DNA of 64,000 nucleotides from Bradyrhizobium sp. Ec3.3 (GCF_000472925.1 NZ_AXAS01000040.1:29278-93277), one strand, 5' to 3'; counted from the first letter of the stretch, positions 23,766 to 32,411 are shown. The notes: a model not told the origin generated them from the letters alone. Program-made: numbers and translations.

Positions 23766-25493
23766 CTACTTCTTCAGCGCGAAGACCCAGATCACACCGC
23801 CCTGCGGCACGTTGGCTTCGATGCCGATGTTGTTGGTCGCGAGCGCATCCTGGATGCGTTGCGCATCGACGCCCCAGCCGGACTGAATCGCGACATATTG
23901 CGTGCCATCGACCTCGTAGGAGATCGGCATGCCCATGATGCCGGAGTTGGTCTTCTGCTGCCATAGCTGCTCGCCGGTCTTGGCGTTGAAGGCGCGGAAA
24001 TAGCGGTCGTTGGTACCGCCGGCGAAGACGAGATCGCCTGCGGTCGCCGTCACCGAGCCAAACAGCTGCGACTTCGGGAAGTCGTGCTGCCACACCTTCT
24101 TGCCGGTCGCGGGATCCCAGGCCTGGAGCTCGCCGAAATGATCAGCACCGGGCTTCGCCTTCAGGCCGATGTCTTCCGGCTTGGTGCCGAGCCAGAGCTC
24201 GCCGGGCTTGAGCGCCACCTTCTCGCCAGTGAAGCCGCCGCAGAAGTTTTCGTTGGCGGGAACGTAGACGAGGCCGGTCTTCTGGCTGTAGGCCGCCGAA
24301 GGCCAGTCCTTGCCGCCCCACAACGACGGGCAGAACTCGACGCGTTTGCCAATCACGGGCTTATGCGCGGGATCGACGATCGGCCGGCCGCTCTCGGCAT
24401 CGATGCCTTTCCAGACGTCGGTGGAGACGAACGGCCAGCCCGCGACATAGTTGATCTTGGTCGGCGTGCGCTCGAGCACCCAGAAGATCGCATCACGTCC
24501 CGGATGGATCAGGCTCTTGATCGAGCGGCCGTCGCGTTGCAGATCGACCAGCATCGGCGCGTCGACCTCGTCCCAGTCCCAGGAGTCATTCTGGTGATAC
24601 TGGTGATAGGTCTTGATCTTGCCGTTGGCAGGATCGAGCGCGATCACCGACGAGGTGTAGAGATTGTCGCCGGGATGACTGTCGCCGGGCCATGGTGCAG
24701 CGTTGCCGACGCCCCAGTAGATCGTCTTCAAGTCCTTGTCGTAGGTGCCGGTCATCCAAGCCGAGCCGCCGCCGGTCTTCCAGTCGTCGCCCTGCCAGGT
24801 GTCGTGACCGGGCTCGCCCTCGCCTGGAATGGTGAAGGTGCGCCACAACTCCTTGCCGTCCTTGGCATCGAAGGCGGCGACGTAGCCGCGCACGCCGAGC
24901 TCGCCGCCGGAGCCGCCGACGATGACCTTGCCGTCGACGACGAGCGGCATCAGGGTCATGTACTGGCCCTTCTTGTAGTCCTGCACCTTCGTATCCCAGA
25001 CCACCTTGCCGGTCTTGGCATCGAGCGCGACAACGTGGTCGTCGGTGGTGGCGAGATAGAGCTTGTCCTCCCACAGACCAACGCCGCGGCTGGTCGGATG
25101 GAGCTGGAACAGGTCGTCCGGCAATTGCCGCTTGTAGCGCCAGTATTCGTCGCCGGTCTTGGCGTTCAGCGCGATCACCTGCCCCATCGGCGTCGCCACG
25201 AACATCACGCCGTTGTTGACAATCGGTGGCGCCTCATGGCCTTCGATCACGCCGGTGGCGAAGGTCCAGACCGGTGTGAGATCCTTGACGTTGCCGGCGT
25301 TGATCTGGTCGAGCGGGCTAAAGCCCTGCCCATCATAAGTGCGGCGATACAGCATCCAGTTGCCGGGTTCCGGATTTTCCAGACGCTGCGAGGTGACTGG
25401 CGTGTAACTCTCGATCGGACCGGCGCCCGCGGAGGTCGAGACGATGCAGGTGAAGGCGACGAAGCCGGACAACAACCATTGTTTTCTGGTCAT
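23766..25493 (-). CDS. PQQ-dependent dehydrogenase lacking the vicinal cysteines
   Basis: Periplasmic quinoprotein of 575 residues with a signal peptide (residues 1-24) and methanol/ethanol dehydrogenase propeller motifs (NAKTGDEYW, DAKTGKVVW, NAKTGEQLW). Glu198, Asn264, Asp306 and Asp308 (SWDWDEVDAP) match the metal ligands and catalytic Asp, including the extra lanthanide-type Asp. The adjacent cysteine pair that stacks on PQQ is absent: the aligned positions are Gln130-Leu131 (LFQLHPTSRG). Redox behaviour or substrate should therefore differ from XoxF. ATG 25493 follows aggggaaacg. A Rieske protein gene lies 114 bases upstream on the same strand, and no cytochrome c gene is adjacent. Confidence 0.88.
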   Translation of the reverse strand: MTRKQWLLSGFVAFTCIVSTSAGAGPIESYTPVTSQRLENPEPGNWMLYRRTYDGQGFSPLDQINAGNVKDLTPVWTFATGVIEGHEAPPIVNNGVMFVATPMGQVIALNAKTGDEYWRYKRQLPDDLFQLHPTSRGVGLWEDKLYLATTDDHVVALDAKTGKVVWDTKVQDYKKGQYMTLMPLVVDGKVIVGGSGGELGVRGYVAAFDAKDGKELWRTFTIPGEGEPGHDTWQGDDWKTGGGSAWMTGTYDKDLKTIYWGVGNAAPWPGDSHPGDNLYTSSVIALDPANGKIKTYHQYHQNDSWDWDEVDAPMLVDLQRDGRSIKSLIHPGRDAIFWVLERTPTKINYVAGWPFVSTDVWKGIDAESGRPIVDPAHKPVIGKRVEFCPSLWGGKDWPSAAYSQKTGLVYVPANENFCGGFTGEKVALKPGELWLGTKPEDIGLKAKPGADHFGELQAWDPATGKKVWQHDFPKSQLFGSVTATAGDLVFAGGTNDRYFRAFNAKTGEQLWQQKTNSGIMGMPISYEVDGTQYVAIQSGWGVDAQRIQDALATNNIGIEANVPQGGVIWVFALKK

Positions 25494-25607
25494 GGACGTT
25501 TCCCCTTTTGAATTCTTGCTGCTTGAATTCTTGAAGTTTGTTTGTCTCCTCGCCCGCACGCCTGCGGGCGCGACCGCTTCTGGCGCGCGGGTGCGACCCG
25601 CGGCTGA

Positions 25608-26261
25608 TCACCCTGGCTGCTGGCCACCTACCTTTCCGATGAAATTGCCGGCGACGCTGAGCGCGCCGTCAGTGAGTGCCAGCGGCAACGCTGCAAGCCG
25701 TCGCGGCGCCGGCCCGAACACGACCTGCGCGCCCTGTCGCGGATCGTATTCGGAGTTGTGGCACATGCACTTGAACACCTCCTTGTCGCCGACATCGCTC
25801 TTGACCCAGACGGTGACGGGACAGCCGGCATGGGCGCAGATCGCCGAATAGGCGACGATGCCATCCTGAGCACGCGCGCGCGTCTGATCGTCGAGCTCGG
25901 CGGGATCGAGCCGGATGATCAGGATCTCGTTGAGGCGCGAGGCGCTACGCACCACTGATGTCTTGGGATCCTTCGGCCAAGCGTGCACTGGCGGGCCACC
26001 AAGCGGCAAGTCGGCGATCGTGACGAGCTTGCCTTCCTGATCGCCTTCGGAGAACACCAGCACATCGCCCTTCTGCGGCCGCTCGTCGGCGCCGGGCGGA
26101 TCCTCGCCCGCGGCGGCATGTCCGGAACCTGCAAAGCAGGCCGTGGTGGCGATTGCACCGATCAAAAGCGTTCGTCGCGTCTGCGCCGCGCAGACGCAGG
26201 CATCAGATTCCGCTGTGTTGTCGGAGGATGGACATGACGTGCTGTGCGTTGAATGCGCCAT
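25608..26261 (-). CDS. Exported Rieske iron-sulfur protein
   Basis: A 217-residue protein with a single Rieske domain. Cluster ligands are Cys and His in CAHAGC and CMCHNSEYD, and the second Cys of each motif gives the disulfide seen in high-potential bc1-type Rieske proteins. An N-terminal TRRTLLIGAIATTACF region looks like a Tat signal or anchor. Start ATG 26261 is tentative: a longer frame reaches 26366 but has no plausible signal. It lies upstream of the third quinoprotein in a probable two-gene operon, so it may take electrons from it. There is no cytochrome b gene, so it is not part of a bc1 operon. Confidence 0.85.
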   Translation of the reverse strand: MAHSTHSTSCPSSDNTAESDACVCAAQTRRTLLIGAIATTACFAGSGHAAAGEDPPGADERPQKGDVLVFSEGDQEGKLVTIADLPLGGPPVHAWPKDPKTSVVRSASRLNEILIIRLDPAELDDQTRARAQDGIVAYSAICAHAGCPVTVWVKSDVGDKEVFKCMCHNSEYDPRQGAQVVFGPAPRRLAALPLALTDGALSVAGNFIGKVGGQQPG

Positions 26262-26347
26262 GTACGCTAGCAGGCGCTGGGACTCTGCCAAAAAGAAGGC
26301 GAAGAATTTGCGCCGCAGTGCATCATTCGCATGATGCTCGCTTTGAT

Positions 26348-26402
26348 TGAATGCGAAAGTGCGCATTCACCGGCGTTTTTGCGATCGCAACGTCAAGATG
26401 CG
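26348..26402 (-). promoter_or_regulatory. Inverted repeats upstream of the Rieske-quinoprotein operon
   Basis: Two elements lie about 90-140 bases before the Rieske start. tgaatgcg-aaagtg-cgcattca (26348-26369) has perfect 8-base arms. ttgcgatcgcaa (26379-26390) is a perfect palindrome continuing as cgtcaagatgcgcg. The latter stretch matches 10298-10323 before the first quinoprotein. They may bind a regulator common to both dehydrogenase operons. Confidence 0.45.
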
Positions 26403-26527
26403 CGACGGGGCATGATCATTTTGCAGATCAGATCGAACATGTTGGAATTGGTGCGACGCGCCATCGCATGGCGCATTGCAGATTCAATTCAAGGTGTCTG
26501 CACGTTTGTCAGGCAGGCATATCGTAT

Positions 26528-27010
26528 TCAAGAGCGCAGCATGTGACGCGGCGTGAACATGCGTCCGCTTTGCGTCGCTGCCGCCATTTCAAAGCTGTCG
26601 GCAATGCGGCGTGCCTTGTCGATGAACAGAGCCGCTGCGGCCGGCGGGCAGACCTCGCGCGCAGTCTGCTCGAACAGATCGAGCCAGCGATCGAAATGAT
26701 CGCCGATTAGGCTGAGCGGAAGATGCGCCCGCATCGGCTGGCCGTGATAACGGCCGGTGGTCAGCACCACCGACGACCAGAAATCGCGCAGCTTGGAAAG
26801 ATGCTCATCCCAGTTCTTCACGATGGCGAACACCGGACCAAGCAACGCGTCCTCGCGCACGCGGCCATAAAACCTCGTGACGAGTTCCCCGATCATCGCC
26901 TCGTTGATCCCGGTTCGCTCCATCACGTCCTGGGCCAGCAGGCTGCGCCGCTCCGCCGCCGCTTTGCGATCGATCGTCATTCGGTCAGGCATCTCGCTCT
27001 CAGTATCCAT
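26528..27010 (-). CDS. Group III truncated haemoglobin
   Basis: A 160-residue globin of the truncated 2-over-2 type. Recognisable family features are FYGRVREDALLGPVF, KLRDFWSSVVLTTGRYHGQP and the probable proximal His in LIGDHFDRWLDLF. Such proteins bind oxygen or nitric oxide; group III members commonly accompany cbb3-oxidase or fix-type genes. It follows ccoG by 34 bases on the same strand, indicating a shared transcript. ATG 27010 is used; later in-frame ATGs at 26992 and 26980 are possible, and gagagcgag before 26992 is a plausible ribosome site. Confidence 0.88.
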   Translation of the reverse strand: MDTESEMPDRMTIDRKAAAERRSLLAQDVMERTGINEAMIGELVTRFYGRVREDALLGPVFAIVKNWDEHLSKLRDFWSSVVLTTGRYHGQPMRAHLPLSLIGDHFDRWLDLFEQTAREVCPPAAAALFIDKARRIADSFEMAAATQSGRMFTPRHMLRS

Positions 27011-27044
27011 TCGCGTTGTTCCAAGTCCTCGTGTTCCAGGCGCC

Positions 27045-28499
27045 TCAGCGCGCCACGAACCGGTCGGAGGTCGACAGCACCGTCCCTCCCGTTTCGTCGC
27101 GGGCGGTGAAAACCACATCGGCGTCCTTCGGACTCGCCGAGGTCAGGGTGACCCGTAGCGATTCCGAGCCGTCAGGCTCGACGGTGATGGGAGTTCCATC
27201 GTCGTGACCGACGATGCTCAGGCTGGCATCTATGCCTTTTATCGCCAAAGTGTAGTGGTGGGCGACGTTCGCCTTGTTGAGAAGCTTGACGGTGTAGGCA
27301 TTTCTGACCGAGCCGTCGGACAAGGTCACGGCCAGGGGATCGCGGTCGTGCAGCACCGCTATAGCGCCCGTCGCCTTGGTTGCCAACAATCCGACCAGGC
27401 CGGCCGCCAATCCGACGCTGACGACCGTGAGCGCGATGGTTTTCGGGCGCAGCAAGCGTGAGACGCGGGCCTCGCCGCGATGGCCGCGCTCGATATTGCG
27501 CCAGCTTTCATAATCGATCAGGCCGCGAGGGCGATCCAGCCTGGTCATGACGCTATCGCAGGCATCGACACACAGCCCGCAATTGATGCAGGCGAAATTC
27601 GGCCCCTCGCGAATGTCGATCCCGATCGGACAGACATTGACGCACAGGCCGCAATCGACGCAGTCGCCGGCTGCCTCGCCGCGCGCGCGAAGTTCCGTGG
27701 CCTTCTTGGCCGACATGCGCTGCTCGCCCCGGTAGTCGCGATAATTGACCGTGAAGGCTTCCGGATCCCAAATCGCGCCCTGCAGCCGCGGCCAGGGGCA
27801 CATGAAGGTGCAGACCTGCTCGCGCGCGAATCCCGCAAGGCCGTAGGTGGTCCCGGTGAAGACAGCGATCCAGGTCAGAGCCGTCGCGGAGACGTCACCG
27901 CCGGCAAACGCGCGAACGAGGCCGGGCGCATCCGTGAAATAGAAGATCAGCGTCCCACCCGTCATCAGTGAGATCAGTAGCCAGGCGCTGTGCTTGATGC
28001 CGATCCGGAGCGCCCGCGCGGCGGTCAGCGGAGTGTTCATGTCCTTCAGCCGCTCGCGCCGGTCGCCTTCAACCAGGCGTTCGACCAGGAGGAACAGGTC
28101 GGTCCAAACCGTTTGCGGACAGGCAAAGCCGCACCACACCCGTCCTGCAAGCGCGTTCGCGAGGATCAGGATGACCGAGGCGAGGATCAGCAGACCCGTG
28201 ACGAGATAGAGGTCCTGCGGCCAGATCTCGATGAAGAACGCATAGAGCCGGCCATGCGCGAAGTCGAGCAGCACGGCCTGGTCGGGCGCGTTCGGCCCGC
28301 GGTCCCAGCGCAGGAACGGCGTGACGTAATAGATCGACAGCGTCAGGACGAGGATGGCCCACTTGATCCGCCGTATGCGTCCTGAAACGGCTTGCGGCAC
28401 CACGCGCGATGTTGCCATTGCGGCTCTCTTGCGCGTGTCCACCCTGGCCACACCCGCTTTGGCGCGCGTGCGAGAGTGATCGATTTCAATGACAGTCAT
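27045..28499 (-). CDS. ccoG: CcoG (FixG/RdxA) copper-reducing assembly factor
   Basis: Membrane ferredoxin of 484 residues needed for copper delivery during cbb3-type cytochrome oxidase assembly. It has about five membrane helices, the cysteine motifs WCGFACPQTVW and CTFMCPWP, and two [4Fe-4S] sites, CVDCGLCVNVCPIG and CINCGLCVDACDSV. A C-terminal immunoglobulin-like domain follows from about residue 360. ATG 28499 is the likely start; further upstream codons are not family-like. No ccoNOQP or fixHIS genes are next to it, so this copy is separated from the oxidase operon; a truncated haemoglobin gene follows. Confidence 0.92.
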   Translation of the reverse strand: MTVIEIDHSRTRAKAGVARVDTRKRAAMATSRVVPQAVSGRIRRIKWAILVLTLSIYYVTPFLRWDRGPNAPDQAVLLDFAHGRLYAFFIEIWPQDLYLVTGLLILASVILILANALAGRVWCGFACPQTVWTDLFLLVERLVEGDRRERLKDMNTPLTAARALRIGIKHSAWLLISLMTGGTLIFYFTDAPGLVRAFAGGDVSATALTWIAVFTGTTYGLAGFAREQVCTFMCPWPRLQGAIWDPEAFTVNYRDYRGEQRMSAKKATELRARGEAAGDCVDCGLCVNVCPIGIDIREGPNFACINCGLCVDACDSVMTRLDRPRGLIDYESWRNIERGHRGEARVSRLLRPKTIALTVVSVGLAAGLVGLLATKATGAIAVLHDRDPLAVTLSDGSVRNAYTVKLLNKANVAHHYTLAIKGIDASLSIVGHDDGTPITVEPDGSESLRVTLTSASPKDADVVFTARDETGGTVLSTSDRFVAR

Positions 28500-28689
28500 C
28501 GCGGTCCGCAGTCCCGATTTCGCTGGAGCAAGGCGACGGTAAGCGGATAGCGGCACGCCCTCTTTGTCGAGGCACAAACTTCGGAACGAAAGTGCAGATT
28601 TCGAGAATGGAACTGGCGGTCGTTCGAGCTGCCGGCCGCCAGTTACGGAAATGAGTTAGCCGCTTCGGCGATCGCGGCCTCAAGCTCCA

Positions 28690-29541
28690 TCAGGCGCCGT
28701 AGGTGTAGAAGCCCTGGCCGGTCTTGCGGCCGAGATGGCCGGCATCGACCATTTCCTTGAGCAAGGGCGCCGGACGGTATTTCGGGTCGTTGAAACCTTT
28801 GTAGAAGACCTCCATCACCGACAGCATGGTGTCGAGCCCGACGAGATCGGCGAGCGCCAGCGGCCCGATCGGGTGGTTGCAGCCGAGCTTCATGCCGGCG
28901 TCGATTTCCTCGGCGGTCGCGATCCCCTCCTGGAGCGCGAAGATCGCCTCGTTGATCATCGGGCAGAGGATGCGGTTGACGGCGAAGCCCGGGCTGTTCT
29001 TGGCCGTGATCGCGACCTTGCCGACGCGCTGGGCGAAATCGAGCGCCTTCGCGTGGGTGTCGTCGGAGGTCTGCAAGCCGCGGATCAGCTCCAGCAGTTG
29101 CATCACCGGCACCGGGTTGAAGAAATGCATGCCGATGAAGCGATCGGGGCGATCGGTCGCGGCGGCGAGCTTGGTGATCGATATCGACGAGGTGTTGGTG
29201 GCGATCAGCGTGCGCGGCGACAGCGTCGCGCAGAGGTCCTTGAGGATCTTGACCTTGAGCTCCTCGTTCTCGGTGGCGGCCTCGATCACGAGGTCGCAGT
29301 CGGCGAGCTTGGCACGGTCGGTCGTGCCGGTGATGCGCTTGAGCGTCGCCTCGCGATCGGCCGCCGACATCTTCTCTTTCTTGACCAGGCGCTCGAGGCT
29401 GCCGCCGACGGTCGCAATCCCGCGGCTCACCGCCGCATCCGAGATATCGACCATCACGACGGAAAGCCCGGCCGCGGCACAGATCTGGGCGATGCCGTTC
29501 CCCATGGTGCCGGCCCCGATGATACCAACGGTTTGGATCAT
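28690..29541 (-). CDS. hbdA: 3-hydroxybutyryl-CoA dehydrogenase
   Basis: Cytoplasmic NAD(P)-dependent enzyme of 283 residues interconverting 3-hydroxybutyryl-CoA and acetoacetyl-CoA. The Rossmann motif is GIIGAGTMGNGIA (residues 6-18). The catalytic His is in GMHFFNPVPVMQLLE and a Glu in VIEAATENEELK, and the C-terminal helical domain ends with GHLGRKTGQGFYTYG. Length is normal. It stands alone, with no electron-transfer flavoprotein genes visible beside it. Confidence 0.95.
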   Translation of the reverse strand: MIQTVGIIGAGTMGNGIAQICAAAGLSVVMVDISDAAVSRGIATVGGSLERLVKKEKMSAADREATLKRITGTTDRAKLADCDLVIEAATENEELKVKILKDLCATLSPRTLIATNTSSISITKLAAATDRPDRFIGMHFFNPVPVMQLLELIRGLQTSDDTHAKALDFAQRVGKVAITAKNSPGFAVNRILCPMINEAIFALQEGIATAEEIDAGMKLGCNHPIGPLALADLVGLDTMLSVMEVFYKGFNDPKYRPAPLLKEMVDAGHLGRKTGQGFYTYGA

Positions 29542-29996
29542 TGCTTCAAATCCTTCTCATCTTTCGGGCATGTAAACCGCCCTTCTGCCTGAACCAGGGA
29601 CACCTCGCCTGTGGCGGACGGCCCGGTCCTGATAGGTTCTTCCTTAAAGCATCCATGGCGGGAATAAAGCCGCCTCTTCGGTCGCGGATGGCGCAATCTG
29701 GCATTCTCGCGGCCTGGCTGGCCCAAGCTACGCGCCTCGTGCGGCCCTCAGACGTGCCGAGGGCGGCCCGGGCAACGAGACATTGAGCTGCGGCCTCTCC
29801 GCTTAATCCATTGGGACTAGCATGAAGTAACGGCTGTCGGCGGGCGCAACGCGAGTTCATGGTCTGTCGCCCGGACGCGTCCGACGGAGAAGCGGCCGAG
29901 CGTGCATAGCCGAGCGCAGCATCAGGACGAGGCCGAGCGCAAAGGTCAGGCGACCTCTACCCGGATGCAGCGCCAAACGCAGAGGGGAGATAGCCT
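29542..29996. other. 455-base gap without a recognised gene
   Basis: It holds the presumed promoters of the divergent 3-hydroxybutyryl-CoA dehydrogenase and DsrE-like genes. Only a short, weak hairpin around ccctc/gaggg near 29748-29768 and a good ribosome site agaggggaga (29981-29990) are visible. Open frames here are short and have no signal, family motif or codon bias that I trust. Confidence 0.5.
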
Positions 29997-30482
29997 ATGC
30001 GCAGCGCCCGAATCCAGATGGCCGCAGCCCTGCTCGCGACATTTGCTCTGACAAGCGCGCACGCCATGAACATGAAGCAGTCGGTCGGCGGGCGCGCGGC
30101 CAAGCCGGCGCCGCACCGGCTGGTGATCCAGGTCGACCAGAACGACCCTGGCGTGATGAATCTGGCGCTCAACAACGCCACCAACGTGCTCGAATACTAT
30201 CGCAAGAAGGGCGAAGACGCCGACGTCGAGATCGTCGCCTTCGGTCCTGGACTCCATATGCTGCGTGCCGACACGACGCCGGTCGCCGAACGCATCCACG
30301 CCATGAAGGACCTCGCCTTTCCGGGCAAGGTGCGCTTTGCCGCCTGTGGCGTCACCCGGGAGGGCATGGAGAAGAAGGAGGGCAAGCCGCTCGAGCTCGT
30401 GCCCGAGGCTTCCATGGTCCCGTCGGGCGTCGTCCACATGATGGAACTGCAGGAGAAGGGGTGGAGCTACGTGCGGCCCTGA
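29997..30482 (+). CDS. Exported DsrE-like protein
   Basis: A 161-residue protein with a signal peptide (MRSARIQMAAALLATFALTS, cleavage near AHA-MN). A DsrE/F-like fold follows: HRLVIQVDQNDPGVMNLALNNATNV and DVEIVAFGPGLHMLRAD. In cytoplasmic relatives a conserved Cys carries sulfur; here the single Cys is in RFAACGVTREGME. Exported DsrE-like proteins are common in alphaproteobacteria but of unknown role. agaggggaga precedes ATG 29997. It leads a three-gene run of exported proteins. Confidence 0.8.
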   Translation: MRSARIQMAAALLATFALTSAHAMNMKQSVGGRAAKPAPHRLVIQVDQNDPGVMNLALNNATNVLEYYRKKGEDADVEIVAFGPGLHMLRADTTPVAERIHAMKDLAFPGKVRFAACGVTREGMEKKEGKPLELVPEASMVPSGVVHMMELQEKGWSYVRP

Positions 30483-30507
30483 AGGGGGACGCGACAGGAG
30501 GATCGTG

Positions 30508-31566
30508 ATGGTGCGCAGACTGCTGCTCGCGCTGATATTGCCGCTGCTCGTCGTGTCACTGCGCACGCCTCCGGCTGCCGCTCAGGATGCCGGCACCGCG
30601 CAGCGGTCCCGGGGCGTGGCCGCGCACGTAGCCCGCCCGGCGCAGGCGAGCCGGCCGCGAAGCGGAGAGCAGGAGATGAGAGACCGCGTCAATGCAGGCA
30701 CGGTCGGGCTCGCCGCCGGTCTGCTGGAAGGCGCGCCGCTCCGTTTCGCTACCGAAATCTCGCGCGTCGTCAACGAGGGCGGGAAGGTGCACGTGCTTCC
30801 GGTCGTCACGCGCGGGCCGACCGAGAACGTCAACGACCTGCTCTATCTCAAGGGAATCGACATCGCGATCATCAACAGCGACTCGCTCGACGAATACCGC
30901 GCGCAGGTCCCCGAGGTCGGAAAGCGTATCGTGCACGTGATGAACCTGTTTCCGTCCGAGCTGCACGTTTTCGTGCGCCCCGAGATCAACTCGCTCGCCG
31001 AGCTCGCCGGCAAGAAGGTGAACTTCAACACGCAAGGCACCGCCGCCGCCTATTCCGGTCCGCTCATCTTCAGCCGTCTCGGCATCGAGGTGGAGAAGAC
31101 TTTCCTGCCCCATCCGGTCGCGCTGGAACAGATGCTGCGGGGCGAGATGGCTGGCGTCGTGTTCGTCACCTCCAAGCCGGTGGATGCTTTCGTGAAGCGC
31201 AAATGGGGCGAAGGCTTCAAGTTCCTGCCGGTGCCGTACGGCCCGAAACTCTCCGACTACTACGTCCAGGCCCGGCTGACCCCGGCGGACTATCCCGCGC
31301 TGGTGCCTGCGGGCAAGGACGTCGAAACCATCGCGGTACCGACGGTCCTCGTTGCCTATAACTGGAATCCGGGCACTCCACGCTACGACAGCGTCACAGC
31401 CTTCGTGAACGAGCTGTTCGGCAAGCTCGACCAGTTGCGCGCGTCGGGCTTCGACCCGAAGTGGAAGGATGCCGATCCCGCCGCCACCGTCCCCGGTCTG
31501 CAACGCCTAAAGGCGGCGGAGAGCTGGAAAGATGGCCAAGTGGCGAACCGGTCGGGGGCGCCGTGA
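30508..31566 (+). CDS. TAXI-family periplasmic solute-binding protein
   Basis: A 352-residue exported binding protein of the TAXI (TRAP-associated extracytoplasmic immunogenic) family. It has a signal peptide (about residues 1-26), a poorly conserved basic linker to about residue 60, then NAGTVGLAAGLLEGAPLRFA and TENVNDLLYLKGIDIAIINS of the ligand domain. No TRAP membrane subunits (4TM or 12TM) are encoded nearby, so it may sense or deliver a ligand to another system. ATG 30508 lies 6 bases after aggagg; GTG 30505 is an alternative. The stop overlaps the next gene by 4 bases. Confidence 0.82.
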   Translation: MVRRLLLALILPLLVVSLRTPPAAAQDAGTAQRSRGVAAHVARPAQASRPRSGEQEMRDRVNAGTVGLAAGLLEGAPLRFATEISRVVNEGGKVHVLPVVTRGPTENVNDLLYLKGIDIAIINSDSLDEYRAQVPEVGKRIVHVMNLFPSELHVFVRPEINSLAELAGKKVNFNTQGTAAAYSGPLIFSRLGIEVEKTFLPHPVALEQMLRGEMAGVVFVTSKPVDAFVKRKWGEGFKFLPVPYGPKLSDYYVQARLTPADYPALVPAGKDVETIAVPTVLVAYNWNPGTPRYDSVTAFVNELFGKLDQLRASGFDPKWKDADPAATVPGLQRLKAAESWKDGQVANRSGAP

Positions 31567-32369
31567 GACGGGCGGCGGTGGTCCTCGTCGCGAGCCTGGC
31601 GCTCGCGGAAGCTCGCGCTCAACCAGCATCCGACTCCACCAGGAACCTGGAGGACTGCTTCGCCCTGACGCGCGCGGCCGAAGCCGCTTGCGACCAGCCA
31701 GGTGGCAGCACCACCATGCGTCTCGAATGCCGGCTGAAGGCGCACAGCGCCGAGAAGGCGTGTGTCGACCACCTGATCGCGCATCTGGGCAAAGGCAAGC
31801 CACAGAATGATGAGCCCGCAGAACTCTCTACCCAGACGCTGCGGGAGCGATCCCGGCCGGCGCCGGAAAAAACACCGCCCCGGCGCGACAATGCGACCAC
31901 AGAAGCGCAAGCCGGAAAGGGCTGGGTGATGGGCGAGACCACCTCTCCGGTCGACTTCTCGCCGCTTCTCGTCGCCAAGCTGTACGCGCTTCCTCCCGTC
32001 GCGGCCAATGCCCCCGAGATTCTCCTCCTGCGCTGCCGCAAGCAGCGGACCGAGATGTCCCTCAGTGTCAACGGTGCGTGGCGGGCATCGCGCGATGGTG
32101 TCGTCGAGGTCACGATCTCCGTCGACGAACCGACGACGGCGCGACTGCGCTGGCCACTCTCAACCGACGGCCGCACGGCTTCCATGCCGGAGGACGCAAC
32201 CGAAGCGGTACGCACGCTCCGCGGAGGACGAACGTCGATCTCCGTGACCGACGGCGCGGGCCACAACACCAGCTCGATCTTTGATCTCGCCGGCATCGAT
32301 GCCGTCCGCTCAAGGCTCGCAAGCACCTGCCACTGGCCGAATGCAGCGGCTCAATCAGGCGCGCGATGA
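31563..32369 (+). CDS. Exported VasI/TagO-like domain protein
   Basis: A 268-residue protein starting with GTG at 31563 in a 4-base overlap (gtga). It has a signal peptide (AAVVLVASLALAEARA), a region with three cysteines in ECRLKAHSAEKAC-like spacing (about residues 30-75), then a variable linker. The C-terminal domain (about 150-260: LLLRCRKQRTEMSLSVNG, then LRWPLSTDGRTASMPEDA and a terminal CHW) resembles VasI/TagO proteins associated with type VI secretion. No type VI genes are in the window, so only the fold is suggested. It is coupled to the TAXI and DsrE-like genes. Confidence 0.65.
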   Translation: MRRAAVVLVASLALAEARAQPASDSTRNLEDCFALTRAAEAACDQPGGSTTMRLECRLKAHSAEKACVDHLIAHLGKGKPQNDEPAELSTQTLRERSRPAPEKTPPRRDNATTEAQAGKGWVMGETTSPVDFSPLLVAKLYALPPVAANAPEILLLRCRKQRTEMSLSVNGAWRASRDGVVEVTISVDEPTTARLRWPLSTDGRTASMPEDATEAVRTLRGGRTSISVTDGAGHNTSSIFDLAGIDAVRSRLASTCHWPNAAAQSGAR

Positions 32370-32411
32370 CGGCTCGTTGACAGTGCTCCTTGGGCGAATT
32401 CGTGCTCTCGC

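Noticed and set aside
28479..28492. FNR-like sequence (ttgaaatcgatcac on the minus strand) at the ccoG start
   Set aside because: It lies inside the first codons of ccoG, is imperfect in both half-sites and would not act as an upstream activator site.
31563..32369. VasI-like domain as evidence for a type VI secretion system
   Set aside because: No other type VI genes are present in the window; only fold similarity is claimed.
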